Assembly (NCBI GenBank): GCA_021292105.1
Contig: CM037875.1
Coordinates: 60,570,408-60,634,407 of the forward strand
Reading direction: 5' to 3'
Length of the DNA: 64,000 nucleotides
Origin: Anadara kagoshimensis
Lineage: Eukaryota > Mollusca > Bivalvia > Arcoida > Arcidae
In this document: positions 36,719 through 50,500 of the stretch, in pieces
Layout: every line of letters begins with the position of its first letter
How positions within the stretch are numbered: the first letter of the stretch is position 1
Position numbers and translations under genes: made by a program
Notes under the pieces: model-generated
The model's database searches: none
The model's input: the letters and a program-made list of their open reading frames with translations, nothing else
Told to the model about the DNA's origin: nothing

Positions 36719-37183
36719 GTTGTGTGACCACCTTAGTCTTTATTTCTTAAGTTTTTAGTGATTAATATTTATAAATTTTTACCTGTATTTTACTTGGTAT
36801 GTTATACCAATTATGACATCTTTAGTACATGTGCACCCTATTCCTATGCATTTTACCCAATTTTAAATTAGATATATAATTGTTTATGACCATGTTTGGA
36901 CCAAAGATCAAATAAATAGTGTATCCCACCAATCATATTGTTTTTGTGTTGTGATTTAAAGTAGTTCAACTCGGCAACAGTTAAAAAAGGTCATCTTTCA
37001 GAATTTTATATAAAGGCACATGAGTTTAGAATTGGATTTTAAATTAGTACTGCCTTATGTCCCTAATGAAAGGTGATGGCAAGTGTCTTTGAAAAACATG
37101 TTTTTACAATATACACCTGGTTTCAAGTGAGGATTGGCCCTAAAATTCATTTCATATGATGGTGATACAAGAATACAGCCACA

Positions 37184-37570
37184 TTAAATCAAACACAAAC
37201 ATACCAATCCATGTTCAAATCACAATCCCAAAGCAAAGTAAAACACTGAAAACTGACAAATTAGGTTAAACACATAAACTTTCACAAGGGAAGTGAGTCC
37301 GGGTGCTCTGGAAGGATAAGCACCCCCTGTTTAGCTAACTAACTTGCCATGCATGTAATCAAAATTGAGAGTGAAAGGAACATTGAACTATGGGATGTAA
37401 AATATATCTAAGGCAATTCTGGACACAGAGACATCATACTTACCAACAATATTGTGATGATGGCCTTAAAACTTTTTGAGGGCCCTGATAAGACTAGGCT
37501 TGCAATATCCCTGAGTCAACAATATATTTGTTACCCATAGTGGGAACAAGCTCTATCATAGCATATAATT
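37184..37570 (+). repeat. dispersed repeat family R1, copy 5 (longest)
   Basis: Contains every block of the family in order: ATCAAACACAAACATACCAA, AGCAAAGTAAAACACTG, AAGGGAAGTGAGTCCGGGTG, ACAGAGACATCATACTTACC, GAGGGCCCTGATAAGACTAG and CATAGTGGGAACAAGC. It therefore defines a consensus length near 390 bp. Confidence 0.88.
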
Positions 37571-38046
37571 GTGAAAAAAATACACCCTAAGCAGGAAAAG
37601 CATTATATTAAAGGCACTGTTAAGTGTCTTTGAAAAACTTGTTTATACCAAGAGAGTACAAATGTTCTGAATTGTATCCTTCATTAAAAGTGAGGTTCAA
37701 TGACCTAGAATCTAGAGTATTCTTTGGAGCCCTGGCAGCACATTATATATACATTAAACATGTATGTACACACAAGTACCGAGTGAGATTATGTCGTTAA
37801 GTGGAACAGTAATCTTAGTTCTCACATTCAACATCTGTAGAAACCAATATATGTATACAAATAAATATACGTTATAGCTAGTACATTATATAATTATAAA
37901 AGCAAGGGAAATAAGATTAACAATCTTATGATAGTGATACTAGATACAGTCAAGTCAAACAGTCTCATTTTCATTTTACAGCCTTTGACACATTCAAAAT
38001 GTTCCAACATCTAATTCAAAGAAGTGTGTATCAGTATATGTAATCA

Positions 38047-38215
38047 TTATAAATAAACATACCAATCAATGTCCAAATCGCAGCTCCAGAAAGTACATGT
38101 AAAACTTTGATTTGAAAACAAATAAGACGTGAACTTCTACCAGGGAAGTGAGACTGTGTTCTCAGGAAGAGTAAGCACCTATCTAGCCAGCTTACTGTGT
38201 TAAATCAAGAATTAC
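38047..38215 (+). repeat. dispersed repeat family R1, copy 6 (partial)
   Basis: ATAAACATACCAATCAATGT through CTACCAGGGAAGTGAGAC; the right part is lost. Confidence 0.78.
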
Positions 38216-38718
38216 ACCATACAGTCACAATATTTTCATCACAATATTCAACCATACCAAAAGCTTCAAATGACTCAATCATAAACAATATTGTATAAAT
38301 TCAGAAATACACTTATGAAAGAGAAATTTATTGATTGAAAGGTCCTACCTGGGAGGAGAATCTTGGTTTCAAACATGGTCTAATAACTTGAATAAAAATT
38401 GAAGCTGTGGTCAATGAAATTAACATTAAAGACTGCATGGTTCCTGGGAAATTTTGTTCGAGACAAAATGTAGAAAGATGGAGCGGATATTAAGTGTGTA
38501 CTTGGCATTAACCAGTGCTACTAGCTGTAATAAGTCACATCAAAATACACGAAACAGCATTACAAAACACAACGTAAACACATATTAAGAACAGTATATT
38601 GTTGTTGTTACGTATCTTCCATCACTGTATGGTGAACCCAAAGACTATGAATGAGAGTCCTTAGAGAATAAAGTTTTTTCAGTTAAAACTCTTGACTTTG
38701 GACAGGCAATAGATATAA

Positions 38719-38991
38719 CAGCCCTCAATTTTTCTACTAAAATGGTGGCCAGATCAACCTGGAATTGTGTTTGGCGACCTAAAATTTGTAAATGGTGGCC
38801 AGCTTGTCCACTTTAAATTTGAATTTTTGTGACCAGAGAATGGATATTTTTTCTTTGTTACAGAATTTTCATGATACTGTTACCATTTCAGGCAATATAA
38901 TGGACACTTTACATCATCATTATTGTTATTAATAACACTGATGTAAGTGATTGTAAGTCAGTTTTAAAAATGTGCATTTTTGTTCTCCATA
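38719..38991. mobile_element. TIR element T1, interrupted copy, left part
   Basis: Aligns with 19888-20158 (CAGCCCTCAATTTT.. to ..TTCTCCATA) and stops at the insertion that starts at 38992. The right part resumes at 41514. Confidence 0.9.
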
Positions 38992-41513
38992 GGTTACAGA
39001 CCTCAGTTGTGACTTGACACTCAAAATTAGCCAATTTTGGACTTAACACATCTAGTGTTATGCACCCATATTTCAATAATTTTGCTGAAACAACATGAAT
39101 GTTGATACTTTTTCAATTCAGGAGAATTAAAACAATATTTCTATACTGTATTTATGACCCAAGTGCAAATTTTCACAATTTTGGAAAACATTTTGTTTCC
39201 ATGGCAACCACACAAAAAATTGCAAAATATTACCCCCAAATAGGCCATATTCATAGAATCAGATGGTAAACAAACCTCGAACTACATACAATGGCACACA
39301 TTTTCCCTGAATCCTTAAATATTCCACTTTTTCTTTGTGAAGGAAAACCAGGGTCTTGTTGGATTCATTTTTTCAGAAATTTGGGAAATGTGCCAACCAT
39401 GCTAAAAGCACATGGCAATGTTTACACCCAAAATGTGGTCTTGCCATAGGAAGTGTATGGTGCGGCGGAAGTCCTTATGTCGGAAATATAGTGCTATAGT
39501 CAATCAATTCAGGTTTAAATTTTTGCAAACCTAAGAACCTCTCACCATGGCAATATTGCAAACTAATACCTATTAACAAATTTAAATGAGCATGGTCTAA
39601 GGAAAGGCATCTGGGTTTGTTTTATGCACTACTTTTGACCGTCCCACATCTGGTCTTATCACGACTGAGGTCTCATACCATAAGGCTCAGGCTAAATTTC
39701 AAAACTCAGAATTTTACTTATTTCACTTCATATTCTGAAAGAAGACAATATTCTGAATTAAATGATATATAACATGGTGCTGGTGTTTGCAAATTTTGCC
39801 AAAATAGGCTTCATTCAACTGATAGGGTAGCATTCCATAATATGGTCATTTTACAATCATTTAGACTGATTTTGGCAATTTTGGCAAAATTGATCAAACT
39901 CATTGGAGTTTAAATGCTTTTTCCAAATGACTTTAAACCAAATAATAAACAGATAATTTCATTCATAGTTGTCTTATGCTGAATGTGCATATCAAAATTT
40001 TACATTCAAACTCTAGTTTTTGCCAAATTGTTGCCAATTTTGCCAAATCAAAAGGAATGAATATCAAAACAAGTAAAAGTACAGCACAAGCTGAATTTAA
40101 TCAATTAAGATTTGCAAATAATGCCAATAACTGTGGAATAGTCCATGAGATTTTGAATTTTTGTATCAATGTCTATTGAAATTCACTTGTTTCCTGTTAA
40201 AAATCAAGAAATTTCATACTGCATAATAGAGATAATGGGAGATAATTCTTGAATTCTATTATTCAAACACCTCCAAATGTTTTGATGACATCATAATTGC
40301 AAAATATGATGTCATTAGTTTTAGGGTACACTAAAATTTGAATTTTATGCAGATTCATATAGTTAAAGTTGATGAATATTGGTTGCAAAATATGAATTGC
40401 AGCAATATGCACACTGTTTTGCCATGTTTAGGCTTTTAAGATAGCACACACTGCCAAATATAAGACAAATTGAAATCCATTCACATGGAACAATTGGTAC
40501 ATTTGTTCTTGTTGACTCAGTTTCCATGGTGATTTCAATGTTTACACATATAACCCAACTGTTTTCCAATAGATTTTGCATGAAAAGTAACTAAAATAAC
40601 ATAAAAATTGTCCAAAATAGCTCATAGTATCCCCTAAATACATAAATCAGACAATTTGACCTTTTTGCACTTAAACTGACCTTTGACCTTTTACACTGAA
40701 AACCATTGCAAATGAGTTCATTCCACATTTTTCCAAAGTGACTGATATATAATAGTGTAAAACAAGTATAAATAAGATTTTCCTCATGAATTTTATCACT
40801 TTTCATGATTTTGTATTTTTGCTTATGGTTACAGACCTCAGTTGTGACTTGACACTCAAAATTAGCCAATTTTGGACTTAACACATCTAGTGTTATGCAC
40901 CCATATTTCAATAATTTTGCTGAAACAACATGAATGTTGATACTTTTTCAATTCAGGAGAATTAAAACAATATTTCTATACTGTATTTATGACCCAAGTG
41001 CAAATTTTCACAATTTTGGAAAACATTTTGTTTCCATGGCAACCACACAAAAAATTGCAAAATATTACCCCCAAATAGGCCATATTCATAGAATCAGATG
41101 GTAAACAAACCTCGAACTACATACAATGGCACACATTTTCCCTGAATCCTTAAATATTCCACTTTTTCTTTGTGAAGGAAAACCAGGGTCTTGTTGGATT
41201 CATTTTTTCAGAAATTTGGGAAATGTGCCAACCATGCTAAAAGCACATGGCAATGTTTACACCCAAAATGTGGTCTTGCCATAGGAAGTGTATGGTGCGG
41301 CGGAAGTCCTTATGTCGGAAAATAGTGCTATAGTCAATCAATTCAGGTTTAAATTTTTGCAAACCTAAGAACCTCTCACCATGGCAATATTGCAAACTAA
41401 TACCTATTAACAAATTTAAATGAGCATGGTCTAAGGAAAGGCATCTGGGTTTGTTTTATGCACTACTTTTGACCGTCCCACATCTGGTCTTATCACGACT
41501 GAGGTCTCATACC
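38992..41513. mobile_element. 2.5-kb insertion with 688/687-bp terminal direct repeats, inside element T1
   Basis: The direct repeats 38992-39679 and 40827-41513 differ, as far as I can see, by one base (GGAAATATAGTG against GGAAAATAGTG). Each repeat has inverted ends GGTTACAGACCTCAGTTGTG / CACGACTGAGGTCTCATACC. The middle (39680-40826) is AT-rich with no reverse transcriptase, integrase or transposase frame. ATA flanks the whole insertion (38989-38991, 41514-41516), and the uninterrupted relative has a single CCATACCTG there. It could be a terminal-repeat retroelement without genes, or two copies of one TIR element trapping a segment. Confidence 0.88.
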
Positions 41514-41648
41514 ATACCTAAAAGATGCCTTAATTTTCTTTCATTTGGAAGAAAGCTTGCCTGGCCATTTGGAATTTCCACTGGCCACCTGAAAATTTAA
41601 ATTGGTGGCCAATTGGCCACTTAGTTTTAAGACCAACTTTGAGGGCTG
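41514..41648. mobile_element. TIR element T1, interrupted copy, right part
   Basis: ATACCTAAAAGATGCCTTAA to CTTTGAGGGCTG, aligning with 20156-20288. Confidence 0.9.
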
Positions 41649-42554
41649 TATAATAAGAAATGGTATCCAGTGGTGTGATTCAAGTATTATTGTAAAGCAA
41701 CATAACCAATTAAAAACAAAAACAAACAAAAAACCAAGGCGACTTGTGTTTTTATTCTTTGCACAGCAAAGACTTTAAATGATTTTATTTAATTAAACAT
41801 TCATACCAGATGACATGGATACATATCTCAATATGTCGACAAAAAATGTGGTAAAATAAAAATAAACTTTCCTTGTAACAATTATATTTGTTGTTGACGA
41901 CGGAATTAGCTAAACTAATCATTTATATATAACAGTAAAGACAACACAAGCACTGCTTGATATAAAAATTAATCCATTATACAAATAAGCAACAATCTTA
42001 ATACAATTCATCAAATACAAAATTACTGACAGTTCATAATTCAAACAGTCTACAATTTAAAATTGACCAATCACCAGCTTGGAATTGGATCACTAACTGT
42101 GTTAGCTGCATAAAGCAATTCAATAAGTAAAACATTTCCATCCTTACTGTCAATAGATCCAGCAAGATCCACATCAAGGCAAATGTCACCAGTTAGCTAA
42201 ACTGTGAAGATCTTTCATTTTACAGTGGTTGCCCCATAATCTTAACATTTCATGGGGGTAGATAATAGCTCTTTTGCACTTTGTGCAAGCAAGCAAAATA
42301 GGGGAAACTCCATAAAACAGAAACTGAGAATATTAAATTTATGTACATATAATTACTGTGGAAAATATGTTGGGGGTGATTTTGTCACAAAAGTTAATGC
42401 GAAAGATGGTGATTGGTCAAACTAGCTAACAACTACACAAATTCTAACATCATCAACAGTGGATCAACTCTTGTTGGTAAGTAGCATCCCTCAATTATCT
42501 ACAACTATTAACTACAATGTGCAATCCCATACACCATGCTTTTTCTTACCAAGG
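41649..42554. other. no gene recognised
   Basis: AT-rich intergenic DNA with short chance frames only. Confidence 0.6.
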
Positions 42555-42880
42555 AACTTGAAGGAAGCTATGGTTTCTTTTACCAACGAAGATATAGCTT
42601 TTGTTACCAGGGAAAATATGGCCTACATTACCAGAGAAGCCATGGCTTCTGTTACCAAGGAAGCTATGGTTTCTGTTACCAGGGAAAATATGGCCTACAT
42701 TACCAGAGAACCCATGGCCTCTGTTACCAGGGAAGCTATGGTTTCTGTTATCAGGGAAACCATGACTTCCATTACCAGGGAAACTAAATTGGCTTCTATT
42801 ACCAGGGAAATTATGGCTTTCATTACCAGGGAAACTTGCTTTTGTTACCAGAGAAGCTATCCATTACAATGGAAGCTACA
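42555..42880 (+). repeat. 24-bp minisatellite
   Basis: Unit AGCTATGGTTTCTGTTACCA plus GGGA, about 13 diverged copies. Because 24 is a multiple of three, it keeps two plus-strand frames open (octapeptides REAMVSVT and YGFCYQGS); these are not evidence of a gene. Confidence 0.88.
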
Positions 42881-43585
42881 GAAAACTTTTTGGTAGGATG
42901 ATACCATATTATAATCTATATTTGCAATATTCAGACACTCTACCGTATTAATCACCATGGAAATAAATGGAATAAAAACAGGATAAACATATTGGTGTTG
43001 GTTACAATAATAAAATAAAGCTGGATAAACATGTTGGTGTTGGCAAAAAAAAAAAAAATAAATAAAAGAAAGGAAACATTGGTGTTTATATGAACAAGAA
43101 CAAAAATCAACTGACTTTTAGGTAATGTGTAAGAGTAATATATACAAGTCTTATTTTTGAAGATTATGATATGTTACATAAAAAAATGGAGTGTTAAAAT
43201 CCTGCTACCTAAATATATATGAAAATCAGGGTTTTAAAATCAACATCTATATTGCTTATCTTAATTAAATCTCTTCAGAAAGGAAAAAATTAATTCTACT
43301 CCCTGATTTTGTCATTGAATACAGATACACGTCTACATTTCTGATAAATCTATTAGTACAGAAACAAACAGTTTAATATCACATTTCATAAAATTTTGTC
43401 TGTTTTTCAAAACCTACCACAAAAAGTTAATTTAGCAATTAATGGTAAATATTTTGAATAAATAAAATTTGTTTTATCACAAGAAATAGTGCAATACTTC
43501 ATTTTATAGAGGTTGCCTTATAAACTTAAGATTGGACTATACTGGTGGAAAAAGGGGGAAACGATACACATTTCTGGCTTCCTGT

Positions 43586-43900
43586 AGGGAAAAACAAGAG
43601 GCAAAATAGGGCCTGTATCGCTCACTTGGTGCACATTACCCAAAAACAAAGCAATTTTCTGTGGTGGACATCTTCTGATTCTATATATGGAATTTGATGA
43701 TGACAAGCCTTTTGGTTAATGAGAAGTCATTAATAGCTTTTCCTTATATAGTTTTCCAGATTCTTAACCATTTAAATATTCTTTGGCATCTGTGACCTTG
43801 ACCTTTGAACCCATGACCTTTATCTATATATCAACACCCATTTCATGCTTCTTGTAGGGAAAATAAAGTACAAAAGTACAAGTACCAGGAGCTGACATAT
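43586..43900 (-). mobile_element. degenerate relative of element C (minus)
   Basis: AAGAGGCAAAATAGGGCCTG then TATCGCTCACTTGG is the inverted 3' end. One core unit remains, with GTGACCTTGACCTTTGAACC then CATGACCTTTATC near 43791. Confidence 0.7.
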
Positions 43901-45462
43901 AAAGGTGATTTACAGTGCTATAATATACTACTAACTACTTGTAATAGATATACCAGTACTCTTCAAAACTATAACTATGTAAGGTATATGAGATACATTG
44001 TAACTGAGCACAAAACACTTTGTTTATATAATTTATCCTGAGCAAATCCTGCAACAGAAAATATGTATATACATAAACATACATGTATATATGACTGTGT
44101 ATAATATCAAGCTGCCAAATATCTTGTTTGCATATAAAACTTTATATCTATACTAATGGTTACCATGGTAATACTTTATAAATCTCAAATGTTACCATAG
44201 AAACATAACAAAATACATGTACCTAAACAGACCCCACCTACATTTTTTATTTAGGGTATGATTTTAAATAATAAATATTACATAAGTTGTGAAACAAGTC
44301 AACAAGACCTGTTGGAAGTACAGGGTAGCTCACCTGCATCACCTGTGTGTGTCATTGTGTTTATGAATTTTGTAAAATTTCAAAGACAATTCATTGAAGT
44401 TTAGCATTATTTAATAACTTATGCTTAATCATAATTTAAAATCACTACACACATGCTTGATTACCATACAATATTTCCAGAAAATGGATAATGATGCTTC
44501 TATGAAAATTTTGGAAATGGCATTGTTTACCCAAGAAGTGATGTTGTCCATAGTGATGTACTAGGTTGTAAGCACAAAAAGATTTTTCATGTCCCATTTT
44601 TTTACACATAAAATTTCATCCAGGCAATTTCTTTCTCTATATAGAGTGATATAACATAGTAATCAACAATGTGCTTAGCAATTTTCAATTATGACGGGGA
44701 TTAAGAAAGTAAACATATTAAAGTATACTAGAATTTTTTTATTTAATTTAGCAAAATTCATTGTCACATACACAGAAAAACAGACAGAAGTCCGTAAACT
44801 TTGTAACATTGGATGTCATGCCATGAATGTGACACAAGAACTTTTGTACTACATACAACAGGACAGAGTTCAAAATTCCTTTAATCTACATAAAATGGAG
44901 CTGATAATAAGTCAAGTGAGTGTGAAGAAGATTTGTAATAAGACAGTGAAGCTCACCTGTCCATCTTATCTAGGAACACAAAAAACAAATTTAATCTATC
45001 ATTGAATGCCAGCACCAAGCATCAACCCAAGGTACAAGGTAAATAGTAGCTAAAACTAATTTGGTTTATTAAGTTACACATGTCAATATTGTGATATAAT
45101 TAATTTTAAAGGAAATGCTGTAACATAATTAATCTTAAAGGAGAGTTAGTTTTTGTATAAAATTGAATTAAAATGATATATTCTATTTGTATAAAACATT
45201 TTTATCTACTTCTATTTATAATTTAATTTTATCTACTTCTATTTATAATTTAATTTAAGTATTTCATCAAATTTGTGTTTTATTCGTCCTTGTATTGCTA
45301 AAATTATGGTTTTTATTAATTGTCAAGTAATACCCTACAACTTTTATAACTATTGACAATCATTCTTATTAGTTCTGACAAAAAGTTGCCATAATTTCAC
45401 AGAATGAAATCATTTTTACAAGAAAATTTTTAATTAAGTACCGGGACTTAATTGATTGATAC
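43901..45462. other. no gene recognised
   Basis: AT-rich. A 104-codon frame at 44691-45005 has no recognisable domain, no splice context and biased AT-driven composition. A 28-bp TTTTATCTACTTCTATTTAT repeat lies at about 45200-45250. Confidence 0.55.
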
Positions 45463-46032
45463 TTGAATCAAATCCACTACCACAATGATGTATCACAATG
45501 GCCATCACAGTGACAAATCAAATCCACATACACAATGACCAATCAAAATGACTATCACAGTGACAAGTCAAATCCACATACACAATGACCAATCACAATG
45601 ACCATCACAGTGACAAGTCAAATCCACATACACAATGACCAATCACAATGACCATCACAGTGACAAGTCAAATCCACATACACAATGACCAATCACAATG
45701 ACCATCACAGTGACAAATCAAATCCACATACACAATGACCAATCAAAATGACCATCACAGTAATCCACATACACAATGACCAATCACAATGACCATCACA
45801 GTGACAAGTCAAATCCACATAAATAATGACAATCACAGTGACGAGTCAAATCCACATATACAGTGACCAATCACAATGACCATCACAGTGATAAATCAAA
45901 TCCACTGACAAAGTGACCAATCAAAGTGGCAGTAACATTGACATATCAAATTTACGAACATTGACCAATCACAATGACTGTCACAGTCACAAATCAAATC
46001 CACAAACACAGTGACCAATCATAGTGATATCA
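45463..46032. repeat. 50-bp satellite array
   Basis: Unit CACAGTGACAAGTCAAATCC, ACATACACAATGACCAATCA, CAATGACCAT. Exact 50-bp spacing at 45521, 45571 and 45621; about 11 copies, more diverged toward both ends, one shortened. Confidence 0.93.
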
Positions 46033-46841
46033 ATATCTAGTGCATAAAATGGGACTATGTTATCAACTTAAAATTAATGTTGTGTATAACAATAAGAGTG
46101 ATACTCCTTCTAAAATTACATGACAAAAGACTAGAGGAAACTTATAAAAACTGAAAACTCATTTGAAATCAATGATAAACAATAAGTTCTAGGTAGGTTT
46201 CACCAATTATGTATAATAAAATAAAATAAAATAAAAGTTTACCAGTAACATTTCAATGAACTACACTTCATAATCGCATGTACATATTTGTAGAATCAGT
46301 TACTAACATACAACTAACTGATGGATATTGATTCAATGATTATTTTTCTTTAACTAATTGAAACATGCCTAATTCATCTATACCATTGAAATTTAAAAAG
46401 TTTTTCAAAAACATTATAACAATGTTCATTCAGCTACATTTTCTTGAAACTGACTATGAAAATTTTGAGATTGTGATAAGCACTAAGATAAGCTTTATTG
46501 AAACAGACTATAATATATATGTGTACTTTAGCACCTTAATAATGTGACATGTGACAATGGTAGGTGACAAGATCAGAAGCACCAATGTTTATTTCAAGGC
46601 AAAATTAGGCCATTAATACTGATATAAGTGATGAAATATTGTCTGCTAATCAATAATTCTGATAACATTATTATTGTCAAAAGTGATGATATGTTGACTA
46701 ATCAAATATGAATTAAATTCTAAAAGAAAACATCTACTAATTAACCAAGACATCATTTTACTGGAAACTGACTATACTGAACACTTTCTGGTACAGTTTT
46801 GTTATTTCAGTTATTTTCATAATTTAGCAATAGTTACTTAT

Positions 46842-46991
46842 GTACAGGGCATTAAGATTTATATACTGGCCAATGGCCTGGAAATGGACTGTCAATTTGA
46901 CATAGCCCAAGCCGAAGGTGAGAACCATATAGAAATGACAGTCCATATCCTGACCCAAGGACTGTTCATAAATTTTCATAGTGCCTTGTAC
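46842..46991. mobile_element. 150-bp palindromic MITE
   Basis: Ends GTACAGGGCATTAAGA / TCATAGTGCCTTGTAC are inverted, and inner GGAAATGGACTGTCA pairs with TGACAGTCCATATCC. No coding potential. Confidence 0.8.
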
Positions 46992-47529
46992 ATATAACTG
47001 TAGGTCTTATTTCATTAAATCAAACCAAATCATGACCATAGGGCGTTTTGTCAAAGGGGCATAACTCAGTCCAACGTCAGGTTGTGTATTGCTCATAGTA
47101 GTTTGTTTCATGTGATCACTCATTACCCAATGGAATTGACTGTTACAAAACTGATGTGAAATAAACAATACTAATGTATGATTTATTGAATGGGGTTTAA
47201 TGTCCCAGTCAAGAATATTTTACTTGTATCAAGACATCACCAGCTATAGTTGAAGAGGCAGATATTTGATTAATGGTTTGTCCTTATACAGCAGTACATG
47301 TATTTTTAGACAAGTTTTCAATTAATTCTGTACATGTGTTTTAAATACAAGATGCCCTAGGACATGGATGTGTCGCCTGACACTGAAGCTGACACAGTTA
47401 TCATGTAGACACAATCAGATTACAGTCTCCTCATTAATTATGTATGGATTCCATCCCATATTAAACTTGACCAAGGTACTTCAGTCATAAGTAAACTGAA
47501 CATGTTTCAAGGAAATCTGATCAACACAG

Positions 47530-50500
47530 ATGCTGATAAGTATCCCCTGCAGGAGACACAATAAGCAGCCGTTAAGTGTCCCCTGCAGGAGACACAATAA
47601 TCAGCCATTAAGTATCCCCTGCAGGAGACACAATAAGCAGCCATTAAGTGTACCTTGCAGGAAACACAATGATCAGCCGTTAAGTGTCCCCTGCAGGAGA
47701 CACAATAAGCAGCCGTTAAGTGTACCCTGCAGGAGACACAATGAGCAGTCGTTAAGTGTCCCCTGCAGGAGACACAATAAGCAGCTGTTAATATCCCCTG
47801 CAGGAGACACAATGAGCAGCCGTTAAGTGTCCCCTGCAGAAGACACAATAAGCAGCCGTTAAGTGTCCCCTGCAGAAGACACAATGAGCAGCCGTTAAGT
47901 GTCCCCTGCAGGAGACACAATAAGCAGCCATTAAGTATCCCCTGCAGGAGACACAATAAGCAGTCGTTAAGTGTCCCCTGCAGGAGACACAATGATCAGC
48001 CGTTAAGTGTCCCCTGCAGGAGACACAATAAGCAGCTGTTAAGTGTCCCCTGCAGAAGACACAATAAGCAGCCGTTAAGTGTCCCCTGCAGAAGACACAA
48101 TGAGCAGCCGTTAAGTGTCCCCTGCAGGAGACACAATAAGCAGCTGTTAATATCCCCTGCAGGAGACACAATGAGCAGCCGTTAAGTGTCCCCTGCAGGA
48201 GACACAATAAGCAGCTGTTAATATCCCCTGCAGGAGACACAATGAGCAGCTGTTAAGTGTCCCCTGCAGGAGACACAATAAGCAGCTGTTAATATCCCCT
48301 GCAGGAGACACAATGAGCAGCCGTTAAGTGTCCCCTGCAGGAGACACAATGAGCAGCTGTTAAGTGTCCCCTGCAGGAGACACAATAATCAGCCGTTAAG
48401 TATCCCCTGCAGGAGACACAATAAGCAGTCGTTAAGTGTCCCCTGCAGGAGACACAATGATCAGCCGTTAAGTGTCCCCTGCAGGAGACACAATAAGCAG
48501 CCGTTAAGTGTCCCCTGCAGAAGACACAATAAGCAGCCGTTAAGTGTCCCCTGCAGAAGACACAATGAGCAGCCGTTAAGTGTCCCCTGCAGGAGACACA
48601 ATAAGCAGCCGTTAAGTATCCCCTGCAGGAGACACAATAAGCAGCCGTTAAGTGTCCCCTGCAGGAGACACAATAAGCAGCCGTTAAGTGTCCCCTGCAG
48701 GAGACACAATAAGCAGCCGTTAAGTGTCCCCTGCAGGAGACACAATAAGCAGCCGTTAAGTGTCCCCTGCAGGAGACACAATAAGCAGCCGTTAAGTGTC
48801 CCCTGCAGGAGACACAATAAGCAGCTGTTAATATCCCCTGCAGGAGACACAATGAGCAGCCGTTAAGTGTACCCTGCAGGAGACACAATAAGCAGCCGTT
48901 AAGTGTCCCCTGCAGGAGACACAATAAGCAGCCGTTAAGTATCCCCTGCAGGAGACACAATGAGCAGCCGTTAAGTGTCCCCTGCAGAAGACACAATAAG
49001 CAGCCGTTAAGTGTCCCCTGCAGAAGACACAATGAGCAGCCGTTAAGTGTCCCCTGCAGGAGACACAATAAGCAGCCATTAAGTATCCCCTGCAGGAGAC
49101 ACAATAAGCAGTCGTTAAGTGTCCCCTGCAGGAGACACAATGATCAGCCGTTAAGTGTCCCCTGCAGGAGACACAATAAGCAGCTGTTAAGTGTCCCCTG
49201 CAGAAGACACAATAAGCAGCCGTTAAGTGTCCCCTGCAGAAGACACAATGAGCAGCCGTTAAGTGTCCCCTGCAGGAGACACAATAAGCAGCTGTTAATA
49301 TCCCCTGCAGGAGACACAATGAGCAGCCGTTAAGTGTCCCCTGCAGGAGACACAATAAGCAGCTGTTAATATCCCCTGCAGGAGACACAATGAGCAGCCG
49401 TTAAGTGTCCCCTGCAGGAGACACAATAAGCAGCTGTTAATATCCCCTGCAGGAGACACAATGAGCAGCCGTTAAGTGTCCCCTGCAGGAGACACAATGA
49501 GCAGCTGTTAAGTGTCCCCTGCAGGAGACACAATAATCAGCCGTTAAGTATCCCCTGCAGGAGACACAATAAGCAGTCGTTAAGTGTCCCCTGCAGGAGA
49601 CACAATGATCAGCCGTTAAGTGTCCCCTGCAGGAGACACAATAAGCAGCCGTTAAGTGTCCCCTGCAGAAGACACAATAAGCAGCCGTTAAGTGTCCCCT
49701 GCAGAAGACACAATGAGCAGCCGTTAAGTGTCCCCTGCAGGAGACACAATAAGCAGCCGTTAAGTATCCCCTGCAGGAGACACAATAAGCAGCCGTTAAG
49801 TGTCCCCTGCAGGAGACACAATAAGCAGCCGTTAAGTGTCCCCTGCAGGAGACACAATAAGCAGCCGTTAAGTGTCCCCTGCAGGAGACACAATAAGCAG
49901 CCGTTAAGTGTCCCCTGCAGGAGACACAATAAGCAGCCGTTAAGTGTCCCCTGCAGGAGACACAATAAGCAGCCGTTAAGTGTCCCCTGCAGGAGACACA
50001 ATAATCAGCCGTTAAGTATCCCCTGCAGGAGACACAATAAGCAGTCGTTAAGTGTCCCCTGCAGGAGACACAATGATCAGCCGTTAAGTGTCCCCTGCAG
50101 GAGACACAATAAGCAGCCGTTAAGTGTCCCCTGCAGAAGACACAATAAGCAGCCGTTAAGTGTCCCCTGCAGAAGACACAATGAGCAGCCGTTAAGTGTC
50201 CCCTGCAGGAGACACAATAAGCAGCCGTTAAGTGTCCCCTGCAGGAGACACAATAAGCAGCCGTTAAGTGTCCCCTGCAGGAGACACAATAAGCAGCCGT
50301 TAAGTATCCCCTGCAGGAGACACAATAAGCAGCCGTTAAGTGTCCCCTGCAGGAGACACAATAAGCAGCCGTTAAGTGTCCCCTGCAGGAGACACAATAA
50401 GCAGCTGTTAAGTGTCCCCTGCAGGAGACACAATAAGCAGCCGTTAAGTGTCCCCTGCAGGAGACACAATAAGCAGCCGTTAAGTGTCCCCTGCAGGAGA

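Noticed and set aside
38992..41513. Standard LTR retrotransposon
   Set aside because: End repeats do not begin TG and end CA, the target duplication is 3 bp, and there is no gag, protease, reverse transcriptase or integrase frame between them. A gene-less derivative remains possible.
42459..42896. 145-codon plus-strand frame with REAMVSVT octapeptides
   Set aside because: It is a 24-bp minisatellite; two frames are open over the same region and the repeat explains both.
44691..45005. 104-codon plus-strand frame
   Set aside because: No domain, no splice context, composition follows the AT-rich background, and no relative was recognised. Length alone is not enough in 25 kb of non-coding DNA.
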